The translations under genes and the position numbers were made by a program. The notes under the pieces were generated by a model. That model had not been told where the DNA came from and did not search any database. It worked only from the letters and a program-made list of their open reading frames with translations. A DNA stretch of 64,000 nt, from NCBI GenBank assembly GCA_017979445.1, contig CM030717.1:22059288-22123287 (forward strand), read 5' to 3'. Source of the stretch: Akebia trifoliata. Its lineage: Eukaryota; Streptophyta; Magnoliopsida; Ranunculales; Lardizabalaceae. Of this stretch, positions 44,777 to 56,684 are shown piece after piece; positions within the stretch are counted from its first letter, which is position 1, and every line of letters begins with the position of its first letter.

Positions 44777-46507
44777 TGTAGACACACCACTTTTGCATCC
44801 GCCTGATTAATCAAGTCGTCAACCCGATCGCAAAGGTTCCCAATGATGGATGTCTATTCCAATGCTTTATTTTGTTACCAGATATGTTTCACAGAAATCC
44901 GGATGAGGTATCTCGAACTGACAAAACTTAGAAACCACGCTACGCTAGGAAAATACGACCCCAGAAACATAGAAATCATCATCTTGCAAACCAAAAAGAA
45001 GCTTCACGATAAAAATCACTAAAAATGATTAAATTACCAAAATACCCCTAACCTCAAAACAACCTTAGAGCCTACATTACGCTTAGGAAAATCCGTTCAA
45101 ACACATAAAACAACAAATCGAAACCAAGTAAACCACTTCGCCAATTTTCACAAAATTTGACAAAATTACGAAAATACCCCTCATAAAGTTCACGATCATT
45201 TCATACAAAAAAACTTCATAAATGACAAAAACCAACATTCCCATTGAATTCCTTACGAAAAACTGATTCCAAAACATCCTGGAACATTGAAAAATGACTT
45301 AAAACGTAAAAAATCCTCTCCGAGGGCAAAACGGTAATTTCACAATTTTCATAATTAAAAAATTCGAAATTAAAAATAAAACATTAAATAATTAAAGTGA
45401 AACATTAATGAAATTAATTTAAAAAGTTGAACCTAAAAAATCGATTAATTGGACTCTCAGGCAAAATTGTTGAGGGTTCGTGGGATATTTCTTTAAGGAC
45501 CCCTCCATTTGGGGGTCCAAAGAATTAAAGATATAATAGAAGGGGGTTCTCCAAAAATTAAAAGTAAATCAAGCAAGACTGAAGTCAAGGTATTAAAGTC
45601 AATCAAGTGAGACTGAAGTCAAAATTAAAGTCAATCAAGCAAGACTAAGTCAAGGTACTAATCGAGTCAATCTCATAAGACTAAGGTCAAAACCCTAAAT
45701 CAAAACCCTAATCTAAACTTAATCAAGTCAATCTCATAAGACTAAGGTCAAAACCCTAAATCCAAATCCTAATCTAAAACTAATCAAGTCAATCTCATAA
45801 GACTAAAGTCAAAACCCTAAAACCCTAAAGACTAAGTCAAAACCCTAATTGAAACCCTAAAAGAAACCCTAATCAAACCCTAATGCTTCTAAAAACTTTA
45901 TAAATAGGAGCCTCCACACCCTATTTTCGTATCAAAGAAAAAACCCTAGGAAAAGTAGGTGAAGAAGCCTCCACAACCCCTCCAAAACCCTAATTTTGGA
46001 GCCCCAACTCCTTCCCTAACACACCCTACTCTCCCATTTTAGCCTAAAAAACACCCAAAAACTCTCCAAAAACATCCAAAAATCCACCACAAATTCAAAG
46101 CATCAGATCCAAGAAGGAGACACCTTGCCTCGGAGATCAGAAATCAGATCCGGAGACAAAACGAAGCAAGGAATACGGTCAAGGAACTGTTTTTCAGATC
46201 TGAGGGAATAGTGCTTTTGCAGATCGAAGGTAAGGTTTTTTTTATTATTTTTTTAATCTAGGTTTTATCATTAGCAATGTAGATCTATTTGGGATAAGTA
46301 GAGACCGGCATTGGCCGGGCGGGGTTGGTGCCTAACACCTTCCAACCCCGTAACATGATCCCCGGATTCAGATTTCTATAGTAGATTAGTTCTTTTTATC
46401 CATTGTAGGGTCAATTTGGTTCCTAGACCACAATAACTAGGTGGCGACTCCCAAACCTCAAGGGTCAAAAGCGGATCCGCGCACCCCGCGGATCGAGGGC
46501 GCTTTCA
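44777..46507 (+). repeat. E2 5' LTR (1,731 bp)
   Basis: Starts TGTAGACACACCACTTTTGC and ends GAGGGCGCTTTCA. The first 20 bp differ at two sites from its partner LTR. TATA box at 45899-45907, hairpin at 46321-46349. Confidence 0.95.
45685..45893 (+). promoter_or_regulatory. Telobox cluster upstream of E2 TATA box
   Basis: At least nine copies of AAACCCTAA in about 200 bp, ending just upstream of TATAAATAG (45899). Teloboxes are plant promoter elements bound by telomere-repeat-binding factors. The E1 LTR has AACTCTA-type repeats at the corresponding place instead. The 3' LTR of E2 carries the same cluster at about 55866-56062. Confidence 0.75.
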
Positions 46508-46527
46508 GTGGCGACTCCACTGGGGAC
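46508..46527 (+). promoter_or_regulatory. E2 primer-binding site
   Basis: GTGGCGACTCCACTGGGGAC, identical to the E1 site. Confidence 0.65.
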
Positions 46528-49500
46528 ATTTGAGGATCAGACTTGAAAAGCCCCTATGGGAAACATTGCCAGTAGGACCTAGTTTTTTTTTATAATTATT
46601 TTATTTTATTTTAGTTATTTGTTTAGTTGTTTATTTTTATTTTTTTTTATCATTCTTTTTGGTTCAATTATTAAGCATTGGTTTGGATGTTGAATATTTT
46701 GTTTTGACATTTTTATGGATCATCAAGGGTTATTCGGAATGACCTTAGAATCATGCAGGATTTCAAGAAGGTAATGGTCTAAAATAATGGGTGTTGACTC
46801 ATTTTTTATTTGGATTATTATTATTATTATTTTGGTATTATCCTTTATTAATACCCTTTGGTTCAATTTTGGATATTTCGGATTTGGCATAATTTTTCTT
46901 TTTGACTCAATCTAAGGTCATTTTGGGATGACCCTAAGTAATGAAAGATTCAAATTGACATAAATTGATGATGGAATGATGGTGGTTGGGATGAGAGTTA
47001 TGATATTCTTTTATAATATAAAAAAAAAAAAAAAAAAAAATTTGGATGATTTTTGGCATGTTACTAAGCATAAGTGGCTATTGATGAAAAACAAATTATT
47101 TGTGAATGATGCACTAAGAAATAGAAAAAGTGTCTTTTTTAATGTTGTTCATGATGAGGAGAGAATTCCAAAAAAAAAAAATCAAAAAAAAAAATTTGCA
47201 AAAAATTATTTTTTTTTTCGTGTGGTGTGCCATTAGCAGAATTCTGTTTTGCTGTTTTTTTATCACCTTCTCCAACAGAAAAAAACGAAAATCAGCAGAG
47301 AGAGAGACGTCTCTCTCTCTCATCTCTCTCTCTGTCTCCCCCCCTCTCTCTCTCTCTCTTTCCCCTCTTCTTCTTCTTCTCTAAAGGAATCCATACAACC
47401 GAAGTTTATGCTGAATGATTCACATGTATTCGATCGAATTGAAAGGAAGAGAGTTCAATCGTTGCTATTTTTCTAAATCTGAGAGGACTCGCGAAAGGCA
47501 AACTCAAAACGTAACATAACTCAAGGTATTTCAGTAAATTTTTGAAATGTAGATCACTGAGTCTTCCTCACTCCAAGATCAAGTTGTTTGTAATTCCATA
47601 CTGCATGGTGGACCAATTTACATGCTCAATCTTGTTAGTCCAATTACCAGAGTTGCTGAGTTTGAAGCTTCGGTAGTTGAAGAATTACAAAGTTTGAGAG
47701 TTGTGTTGATGACAACCCAATTGAAGAATTACATCCTTGGCTAAGAATGTGTTGTGCTTGCTGCTAGCACTATTAAAAAAATTGATGGTTTAATGGTGGC
47801 AGCACAATAAGACAAAAAATAAATAAATAAAAAAATGTGAGTTTTGAGTTGTGTTGTGTGCTGGGCTGCAACATAATAAAAAAAAGTTGTATGTTATGTG
47901 TGTTGGCAGTATTAAAAAAAAAAAAAAAACCCTTTTGAGTCTTGATCATTGGAAAAAGTCTCAATTTCTTGCTTTATGATCCCGGCCCGTCAAATCATGT
48001 TTTGAACTATAGCATGGATTTCCATTTCATACTCTTGGCTGCGCCAATTTTTGATGTCCATAAAATAGGTTAGTCTTACTAACTTAGTAAAATTCTTTTC
48101 TTACCAAGGGTCATTGACCTCACCACGTGGCTCCCAAAAAGTTGATCCAATACTACACGCATGTGGCGGATGAAATTGTGAGAATTTTTTTTTTTTTTCA
48201 AAATTTTTTTTTTTTTTTTTTTTCATTTTGAATTTTGATTTCAAATTTGATTTAATAGTCCTCATTCTCAAAACATTGGATCAAAGTTAAATGATGTGAA
48301 TTTTATTTTCGGATCAAGACTTTTTTGTCAAAATCTTTTAACGTTGTGACATTGGGTTACAACCATGGTGAATCACGTGGCCTAATGACCCTTAGTAAAA
48401 TTTGAAACCTTATGAGTTGGTCATGCTAGCCTATGTTCTCAAAAGATTTGCCATGCATGTTTTTCAAAAAAAAAATAAAAATAAAAATAAAATGTTCATC
48501 ACTTCTTATCTCAATAATGACCGTTCTATCATTGATTCAATATTCATTGAAATCTTGACTTGTTTAAGATCACCCAAAATAACCTTTGATTGGACCAAAA
48601 AAGAAAAAAAATTATTGGTTATTCTTGTGCCCATGACTGATCGATAATTGATTTTTTAAGTGCTATCCTGATTAATTGATCACTGTTGTTATTTTTATAA
48701 TGCCTTGATTGATTGCCTATCTAATGGTGCCATGATATTGATAAGTTTGATGTGCGTATCTTTAATAATGTGATTGAAATAATGTTTGTTTTGATTCATG
48801 TTCATGTAATTCAATGTATGATGATAAGATCAGGCCCATGGGCCCATGTGTTTGAAAGAGCCCGGGGCACACCCCACCTTACTTTGCACACACCACATGC
48901 ACGTTTACCGCTTTACTCACTTACACGTCCCATTTAGCCAACGTGGCACTAGTGCGTGGCCCGGTCTCTTTGGAGATGCGACGTCATTCATGAAACCCAC
49001 AACTCCAGTCACGTACCTTAGGGTATATCGAACTGGGGCATCAATACCGTCTGATCAGGTGATTCTGAGAGACATATTGATGCACCCATGCTGGAGCAAC
49101 CTGAGCCTTTGACCTATTGTAAGCCACACAGTCACATGTCCCGATTGCCAACGTAGTACTAGTACGTGGTCGGTCCCCTCGTGCGATGCCAAACCATTTA
49201 CGAAAGCTACAACTCTTGACTCGTACCCGTAGGTATAAAAGGTAATCTAACTATATCAATTGCACTTCTTGGTCAAAACCGGTGCCTAAGCAAGATCTTG
49301 CCCCGCTGTACCCTACTGTACGAGGGGGATAGACTACGTCTATTCTAGACGAGAGGTATTTAAGTGGGCCCTTGCTCAGCATTGTGCGCCACCTCTCAAT
49401 TGGAGATCAAACTGGCTGTTTTTGGCTTCAGAGAAGTGAATTGAGGTTTTAGATTATCACCTATACGGTATACCAAACCAAGTCACCACGTATCGAAAGG

Positions 49501-50655
49501 TATATAGGTGTGCTTTGGCAAGGGTGGCTAGATAAAAATGCATTGCACGTAGTAAGCTTAGAGTCTAGAAACCTTCCCAGTAGGTCACGACTCGAACTTA
49601 TCGTGGGTGTTCCCGGGTTGTTCATTGAATGGAATCTTATGAGACTTTGTGATTGATATGAATGTATGTGAATGATGAGATCAGAATGCATGGATGTATG
49701 TGAATGATGAGATCAGAGTGTATGATTGTCCTCAAGGATAAAAAATGTTGTTTTTGAAAATCAAAATGAGTGCACCGACCCAATAAAAAATCCATCTCGA
49801 CCCAGCCCAACTCGATCCAACAATCCTGATGGACCGGGCCATTTAAATCGAAATAGAAATCAAATTTTCAAAGAAGAAAAATAGTTTAACAAAGGGAAAG
49901 CATTTTCCAGAAAAAAAATATTTTCCAAAAGAAGTGTTTTCCAAAAAAAGTGTTATTCTTAAAAAAAAAATGTTTTCTAAGAAAAAACGTTTTCCAAAAA
50001 ATATTTTCCAAGAATAATACTTTCCAAATAAAAAAACTATTTTCAGAGAAAAAAAATTTTCCAGAAGAAAATGTATTCCAAAAGAAAAGAAAAAGAAGGA
50101 AAAATAATTTGCAAAAGATCTATTTTTGCATGAAAAGTTTTTATTGACCTTGGAAAACTACCAAAAAATGTTGCAAAAAATAATCAGATTTGTGAAATAA
50201 AAACATTATTTTTCAATATTTTTCAAGAGTGCAACATAATTATTTTTCTTCTGAATAATCATTGAATGGATGAATTTTTTAATGGATTGGTGCACAAAAT
50301 TCAATAAAATCTCAGGGTTTATTTAAAATGTTATCAAGGGGGTGACACTGAAATTGGTTAAATTCACCTTCAAAGAGCTTTAAGGGTTATCATTGTGTCT
50401 AAGCTCAATCGTCCATCGTCTAACTAGGGTTGTAAATCCGGTCAGTTAGAGTAAACGTCAATATCAAATCAACAATCAGAAATGACATCAGAATTTCTCA
50501 ACATCGCCCAGTTGTTCTTTAAAGATCATAGTGCTTCAATCCTACCGGTTATAAGCAATATCTCAGTCCTCAGTCCTAATCAAACTCGTATGAGTACTTA
50601 TCTTGAGTTTTCAAGAGTCATTTGGGTTAGCTCGAGTCCCTTTTTCCTAGCAAGG
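46528..50655 (+). other. E2 leader region
   Basis: Non-coding, aligned in large part with the E1 leader. It holds poly(A) at 47020-47040, a (CT)n/(GA)n palindromic stretch around 47296-47362, long T-runs at 48186-48222, the CACGTGGC inverted repeat (48101-48398) and the paired 10-bp palindromes (48946 and 49156). Confidence 0.6.
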
Positions 50656-51060
50656 TCATGTCCTCCTTAGATTGGGTCTACTCTTTCTTATTGAGTCAAG
50701 TTAGTTCGTCGAGTCTATAGAGGTGTTTATCGCCCTTTCTGAATTTGATTGGATAAATGAAATTTTTGAATACCTCGAGCGCATTAACGAATTAACTAAT
50801 AATTTGATAGATTTCATTTCTGAACAAGAAGATAAGAGTCGGGCTCAACCTTTAATCGAGAAAGGAAAGGTCTTTGACCTCGAAACAAAAAATAATTCCT
50901 AAAGAGATTCAAATAGAAACCATTTTATCCCTAAAGGAACATGAGGGGATAATGAATTGACTCAGAAATTTCAAAAGACTTGTTCATGTGATCATATGAG
51001 GGTATGCTAGGTACAAGCTTGGGTGTTGTTCAACATGGAACGGATACTCGTCTATATCAA
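50656..51060 (+). pseudogene. E2 gag-N-terminus-like and RT N-terminal fragment
   Basis: Counterpart of 40967-41350. It has the same 'FEYLERINELTNN' block after a frameshift, then a worn RT N-terminal stretch around 50890-51020. No RT catalytic core (YxDD), no protease and no RNase H lie between this and the integrase remnant. Confidence 0.5.
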
Positions 51061-51124
51061 TGGAATCAAAGAAGATGTTATAAAAATGTATCAGTGCTAT
51101 CCTCACTACATCTTAAGTTTCAAA

Positions 51125-51823
51125 TCATATATTATCAGTCGATATGGGGGTATCTTTTGAACTAATCTCTGATAATGGGTCGTACTTCAAAGTATAGATC
51201 ATTACTCTATGTTTAAAGTTGAAGATCCGGCAGCACAAATCAACCCCCTACCGTTCTCAGATCAATGGAACGGTTGAAGCAGTCAGTAACAGTCTCAAGA
51301 CTATCATCAGGAAAATGTGACAATCACATCAAGATTGGTTAGAAAAATTATCATTCACGCTATGGACATATCGAACTTCAATTCGATCCTCTAGTGAAGC
51401 TACTCCCTACTCCTTAGCGTATGGCATGGAAGCAGTCTTGCCAGTTGAAATGGAAATTTCGTCTCTCAGGGTCTTGTCAGAAAATCATTTGTTAGAAAAA
51501 ATTGGGTTCGTCAGCAGTATGAAGAATTAAACTTGATCAAGAAAACGAGTTAAAGCCCTGTACCATGTGCAAGCTTATCTAAGAAGAGTCACCCGTGCAT
51601 TTGACAAGAAGGTCAAAGCTCATCATTTACAAGTCAAAGATTTAACTATCAGACTTCAAAGAAAATTGAACACTCCTCCTCGATTATAAGAGAAAGTCTA
51701 AATTGGAAAATTTCATTCATTAAGGAAATACTGTCTGGAAAAGTCGTCAGACTTCAAGATCATGATGGAGGTGAACTACCAGAACCAACCAACCTTGATC
51801 AGATCAAGCGGTACTACATTTAA
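51125..51823 (+). pseudogene. E2 integrase remnant
   Basis: It begins a little further upstream in the core than E1, with a block reading 'GVSFELISDNGSYFKV' (second catalytic Asp). It continues with 'INGTVEAVSNSLK' (Glu kept), 'EATPYSLAYGMEAVLPVEME', 'RVTRAFDKKVKA' and 'VRLQDHDGGELPEPTN', ending at the TAA at 51821. Several frameshifts. The HHCC zinc finger and the first catalytic Asp are missing. Confidence 0.82.
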
Positions 51824-52359
51824 GGAGGCCATCTTTGACCGAATCAATTCTCCTGTTACCCAATTCAATATATCCTTTCTCAACCCCTTTGCAACCTTTT
51901 TCAAAAAGAAAAATTATGCCTTTTTCTTTCTTAGCCCGATCACCTAACATAGGGGAGGGAAGATCTGAACTACGTTTTGGTCTGATCCCAAAAATTTGGG
52001 GTACGTAGGCAACCTGAGAAGTTACTTCAGGCCCGACCACATCAAAATAAAAAAATAGATTCCCTGATGAAGAAAAAATCTAAAAAAAAAAAAAAAATGC
52101 AAAAAAATATCATCTAAAATGGGGAAGAAAATTCAAGAAAAAGTTTAAATGAAATGCCACACAAGGGGCATTTGGGTTTTTGAGCCTCAAAATCCTTTTC
52201 ATTTTATGCCTAGTCCCAAGCCTACCTATAAAAGTCCTCCTAAGTACCGTGTGAAAAAGTCAAGGAGGGTAGTAGAACATGATCAGACAGTGATTCTAGA
52301 AGGTCAGAGGAAAAGAAAAAAAAGATTAAAAAAATAAAAATAAAAATAAAAAATGATGA

Positions 52360-52586
52360 AGTCTGTTAAGTTGAAAACCCGAAAAGGGCGACTTAGGCAA
52401 AAATTAAGGCAAGCTCGCAAAGTTGAAAATCTGAAAGGACAACTTTGGCAACAATCAGAGCCAAGAAAAAAAAAGAAAAAACTCGCTAGATTGAAAACCT
52501 GAAAAGGCGATCTAGGCAAAAGTTAGAGCAAGCTCGATAGATTGAAAACCTGGAAAGGCGATCTAGGCAAAAATTAGAGCAATAAA
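52360..52586 (+). repeat. ~51-bp hairpin tandem repeat, E2 3' region
   Basis: Four units. Stem pairs by unit: AAGTTG/CGACTT, AAAGTTG/CAACTTT, CTAGATTG/CGATCTAG, TAGATTG/CGATCTA. Between the arms lies GAAAAYCYGRAAAGG. The stem sequence changes from unit to unit while base pairing is kept (G-U allowed). Confidence 0.78.
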
Positions 52587-52589
52587 AAA

Positions 52590-53255
52590 AAAATAGAAGA
52601 AAATCCCAAGCTGAGAGCAGTTCGAGCCGAAACGTCAGAAATCCGAATAATCAAGTTCAATACTCAGCTTAAACCAGGCATACATTCAGAAGCCACAAGT
52701 ATCTTGTCTACGATCGATCTGAAATTTTTTACTTCCCCAAGTAAACCAATGGAGAGAATGGTGAATTCTATGATGAGTCTCAAAAGGAAATATTTTGTTC
52801 TCTTGAGCCTGACTTAAAATCTTTAATAAAATTAATCAAAATTAAGAGTTGAATCTTTATTGCGCTTGTGGTAATCAAATATTTCAAATCTTCATACCAG
52901 GGGCATTTTTCCTTTTTCTTCTTATGATGTGTTCAATTATTTTCAATGCCATGTTTATTGTCAAATTAGGGACATTTTGTTTTTGAACAATGTTAATCCT
53001 AAAATGAAAGTTCCAAACTTAAGGTTACCCTCTTGATAGCAGTTTTTCAAAAAACTCTTGAGGTTCAAACTCAGATTTTGAATTTACAAAACTTTTTTAA
53101 AACCTTGAGGTTCAAACAAATGCATTCTAAATCTCACATAGGAGATAGGACATCCATTCTATCTCAAATTTATTCATTCCCAGATTCAACCACTCTTCTC
53201 CAGACTCATTTTCAATAGTTTCTCTCCCAGATTTATTTCTTCGTACTCAGTTTTA
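52590..53255. other. E2 3' region without gene
   Basis: Non-coding, aligned with 42870-43610 of E1. Confidence 0.5.
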
Positions 53256-54606
53256 CTCAGTCAATCTCTACCAAGGGTTATCTTGGATTTTGCTCAGTCT
53301 CCCCAAGGGTTATCTTGGATTTTGCTCAGTCTCCGCCAAGGGTTATCTTGGATTTTGCTCAGTCTCCGCCAAGGGTTATCTTGGATTTTGCTCAGTTGCC
53401 GCCAAGGGTTATCTTGGATTTTGCTCAACCTCCGCCAAGGGTTATCTTGGATTTTGCTCAGTTGCGCCAAGGGTTATCTGGATTTGCTCAGCCTCCGCCA
53501 AGGGTTATCTTGGATTTTGCTCAGATGCCGCCAAGGTTATCTTGGATTTTGCTCAGTCTCCGCCAAGGGTTATCTTGGATTTTGCTCAGTTGCCGCCAAG
53601 GTTATCTTGGATTTTGCTCAGTCTCCGCCAAGGGTTTTCTTGGAATTATGCTCAGATACCGCCAAGGGTTTTCTTGGAATTATGCTCAGATGCCGCCGAG
53701 GGTTTTCTCGGAACTATGCTCAGATACCGCCAAGGGTTTTCTTGGAATTATGCTCAGATACCGCCAAGGGTTTTCTTGGAATTATGCTCAGATACCGCCG
53801 AGGGTTTTCTCTCGGAATTATGCTCAGATACCGCCAAGGGTTTTTTTGGAATTATGCTCAGATGCCGCCGAGGGTTTTCTTGGAATTATGCTCAGATGCC
53901 GCCAAGGGTTTTCTGGAACTATGCTCAGATGCCGCCAAGGGTTTTCTTGGAATTATGCTCAGATACCGCCAAGGGTTTTCTTGGAACTATGCTCAGATGC
54001 CGCCAAGGGTTTTCTTGGAATTATGCTCAGATGCCGCCGAGGGTTTTCTCGGAACTATGCTCAGATGCCGCCAAGGGTTATCTTGGAATTATGCTCAGAT
54101 ACCGCCAAGGGTTTTCTTGGAATTATGCTCAGATACCGCCAAGGGTTTTCTTGGAATTATGCTCAGATGCCGCCGAGGGTTTTCTCGGAACTATGCTCAG
54201 ATACCGCCAAGGGTTTTCTTGGAATTATGCTCAGATACCGCCGAGGGTTTTATCGGAATTATGTTCAGATGCCGCCAAGGGTTTTCTTGGAATTATGCTC
54301 AGATACCGCCAAGGGTTTTCTTGGAATTATGCTCAGATGCCGCCAAGGGTTTTCTTGGAACTATGCTCAGATGCCGCCGAGGGTTTTCTTGGAATTATGC
54401 TCAGATACCGCCAAGGGTTTTCTTGGAATTATGCTCAGATACCGCCAAGGGTTTTCTTGGAATTATGCTCAGATGCCGCCGAGGGTTTTCTCGGAACTAT
54501 GCTCAGATACCGCCAAGGGTTTTCTTGGAATTATGCTCAGATACCGCCAAGGGTTTTCTTGGAATTATGCTCAGATGCCGCCGAGGGTTTTCTCGGAATT
54601 ATGCTC
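53256..54606 (+). repeat. 34-bp hairpin tandem array, E2 (about 40 units)
   Basis: The first ~11 units are 31-34 bp, carry GGTTAT in the loop and read CTTGGATTTTGCTCAG. The rest are mostly 34 bp with GGTTTT loops and GGAA(T/C)TATGCTCAG. Most units pair CCAAG with CTTGG. Five or six pair CCGAG with CTCGG, and two have CCGAG with CTTGG (G-U possible). No unit combines CCAAG with CTCGG. Towards the end, units group in threes (ATACC, ATACC, ATGCC with CTCGG), a 102-bp higher-order repeat. All three plus frames are open across the array. Confidence 0.95.
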
Positions 54607-54942
54607 AGTTTATATTTACTTCATGTTCAGATTTGACTCATTTCCAACTCAAACTCTTTGAAATCTATCTCAGATTTTGAGCCCACACACTTGCACAGTT
54701 GTTATATCAGTCAAGGAGAATTTTTTTTTTTTAAATTCAAGGATCTGACACTGCCAGTGAGAGCTCGTGCTCAAGGACCTGACATTTTTTTTAGTTCGAG
54801 GAGAGTTTTATGCAAATGATCCGAATACCCCGACGAATTGTTAAATCAGGCTGCAAAATGAACTGTCACTAGCTTTGGCATTCGGATATCGCACTAATCT
54901 ACCAAGATAGATTTGCTATCTAGTTTGTTTCAACCCTCTGCC

Positions 54943-54951
54943 AAAGAGGGG
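54943..54951 (+). promoter_or_regulatory. E2 polypurine tract
   Basis: AAAGAGGGG followed by CATC and the LTR at 54956. Confidence 0.75.
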
Positions 54952-54955
54952 CATC

Positions 54956-56684
54956 TGTAGACACCCCATTTTTGCATCCGCCTGATTAATCAAGTCGTCA
55001 ACCCGATCGCAAAGGTTCCCATGATGGATGTCTATTCCAATGCTTTATTTTGTTACCAGATATGTTTCAGAAATCCGGATGAGGTATCTCGAACTGACAA
55101 AACTTAGAAACCACGCTACGCTAGGAAAATACGACCCCAGAAACATAGAAATCATCATCTTGCAAACCAAAAAGAAGCTTCACGATAAAAATCACTAAAA
55201 ATGATTAAATTGCCAAAATACCCCTAACCTCAAAACAACCTTAGAGCCTACATTACGCTTAGGAAAATCCGTTCAAACACATAAAACAACAAATCGAAAC
55301 CAAGTAAACCACTTCGCCAATTTTCACAAAATCTGACAAAATTACGAAAATACCCCTCATAAAGTTCACGATCATTTCATACAAAAAACTTCATAAATGA
55401 CAAAAACCAACATTCCCATTGAATTCCTTACGAAAAACTGATTCCAAAACATCCTGGAACATTGAAAAATGACTTAAAACGTAAAAAATCCTCTCCGAGG
55501 GCAAAACGGTAATTTCACAATTTTCATAATTAAAAAATTCGAAATTAATAAATAAAACATTAAATAATTAAAGTGAAACATTAATGAAATTAATTTAAAA
55601 AGTTGAACCTAAAAAATCGATTAATTGGACTCTCAGGCAAAATTGTTGAGGGTTCGTGGGATATTTCTTTAAGGACCCCTCCATTTGGGGGTCCAAAGAA
55701 TTAAAGATATAATAGAAGGGGGTTCTCCAAAAATTAAAAGTAAATCAAGCAAGACTGAAGTCAAGGTATTAAAGTCAATCAAGTGAGACTGAAGTCAAAA
55801 TTAAAGTCAATCAAGCAAGACTAAAGTCAAGGTACTAATCGAGTCAATCTCATAAGACTAAGGTCAAAACCCTAAATCAAAACCCTAATCTAAATTAATC
55901 AAGTCAATCTCATAAGACTAAGGTCAAAACCCTAAATCCAAATCCTAATCTAAAACTAATCAAGTCAATCTCATAAGACTAAAGTCAAAACCCTAAAACC
56001 CTAAAGACTAAGTCAAAACCCTAATTGAAACCCTAAAAGAAACCCTAATCAAACCCTAAATGCTTCTAAAAACTTTATAAATAGGAGCCTCCACACCCTA
56101 TTTTCGTATCAAAGAAAAAACCCTAGGAAAAGTAGGTGAAGAAGCCTCCACAACCCCTCCAAAACCCTAATTTTGGAGCCCCAACTCATTCCCTAACACC
56201 CGTACTCCAATTTTAGCTTAAAAAACACCCAAAAAACTCTCAAAAACATCCCAAAAATCCACCACAAATTCAAAGCATTCAGATCCAAGAAGGAGACACC
56301 TTGCCTCGGAGATCAGAAATTAGATCTGGAGACAAAACGAAGCAAGGAATACGGTGCAAGGAACTGTTTTTCAGATCTGAGGGAATAGTGCTTTTGCAGA
56401 TCGAAGGTAAGGTTTTTTTTATTATTTTTTTAATCTAGGTTTTATCATTAGCAATGTAGATCTATTTGGGATAAGTAGAGACCGGCATTGGCCGGGCGGG
56501 GTTGGTGCCTAACACCTTCCAACCCCGTAACATGATCCCCGGATTCAGATTTCTATAGTAGATTAGTTCTTTTTATCCATTGTAGGGTCAATTTGGTTCC
56601 TAGACCACAATAACTAGGTGGCGACTCCCAAACCTCAAGGGTCAAAAGCGGATCCGCGCACCCCGCGGATCGAGGGCGCTTTCA
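54956..56684 (+). repeat. E2 3' LTR (1,729 bp)
   Basis: Near-identical to 44777-46507. TATA box at 56076-56084, hairpin at 56498-56526, telobox cluster at about 55866-56062. Confidence 0.95.

Larger units (their letters stand above)
44777..56684 (+). mobile_element. Ty3/gypsy (Tat-type) element E2, nested in E1 LTR
   Basis: 11,908 bp: LTR 44777-46507, internal region 46508-54955, LTR 54956-56684. TSD CTAGA at 44772-44776 and 56685-56689. The LTRs are nearly identical, so insertion is recent relative to E1. The internal layout copies E1: leader, gag/RT fragment, integrase remnant, 51-bp repeats, 34-bp repeats, PPT. No complete protein is encoded. Confidence 0.95.

Noticed and set aside
47130..47476. 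Ser/Leu-rich frames in the E2 leader
   Set aside because: They read (CT)n/(AG)n microsatellite sequence.
43612..54606. CRISPR-like repeat arrays
   Set aside because: Units are contiguous without unique spacers, and the context is a plant retroelement.
53283..54680. Three overlapping plus-strand frames of 448-465 codons
   Set aside because: They translate a stop-free 34-bp tandem repeat in three frames. They have no start context, domain or codon bias of a gene.
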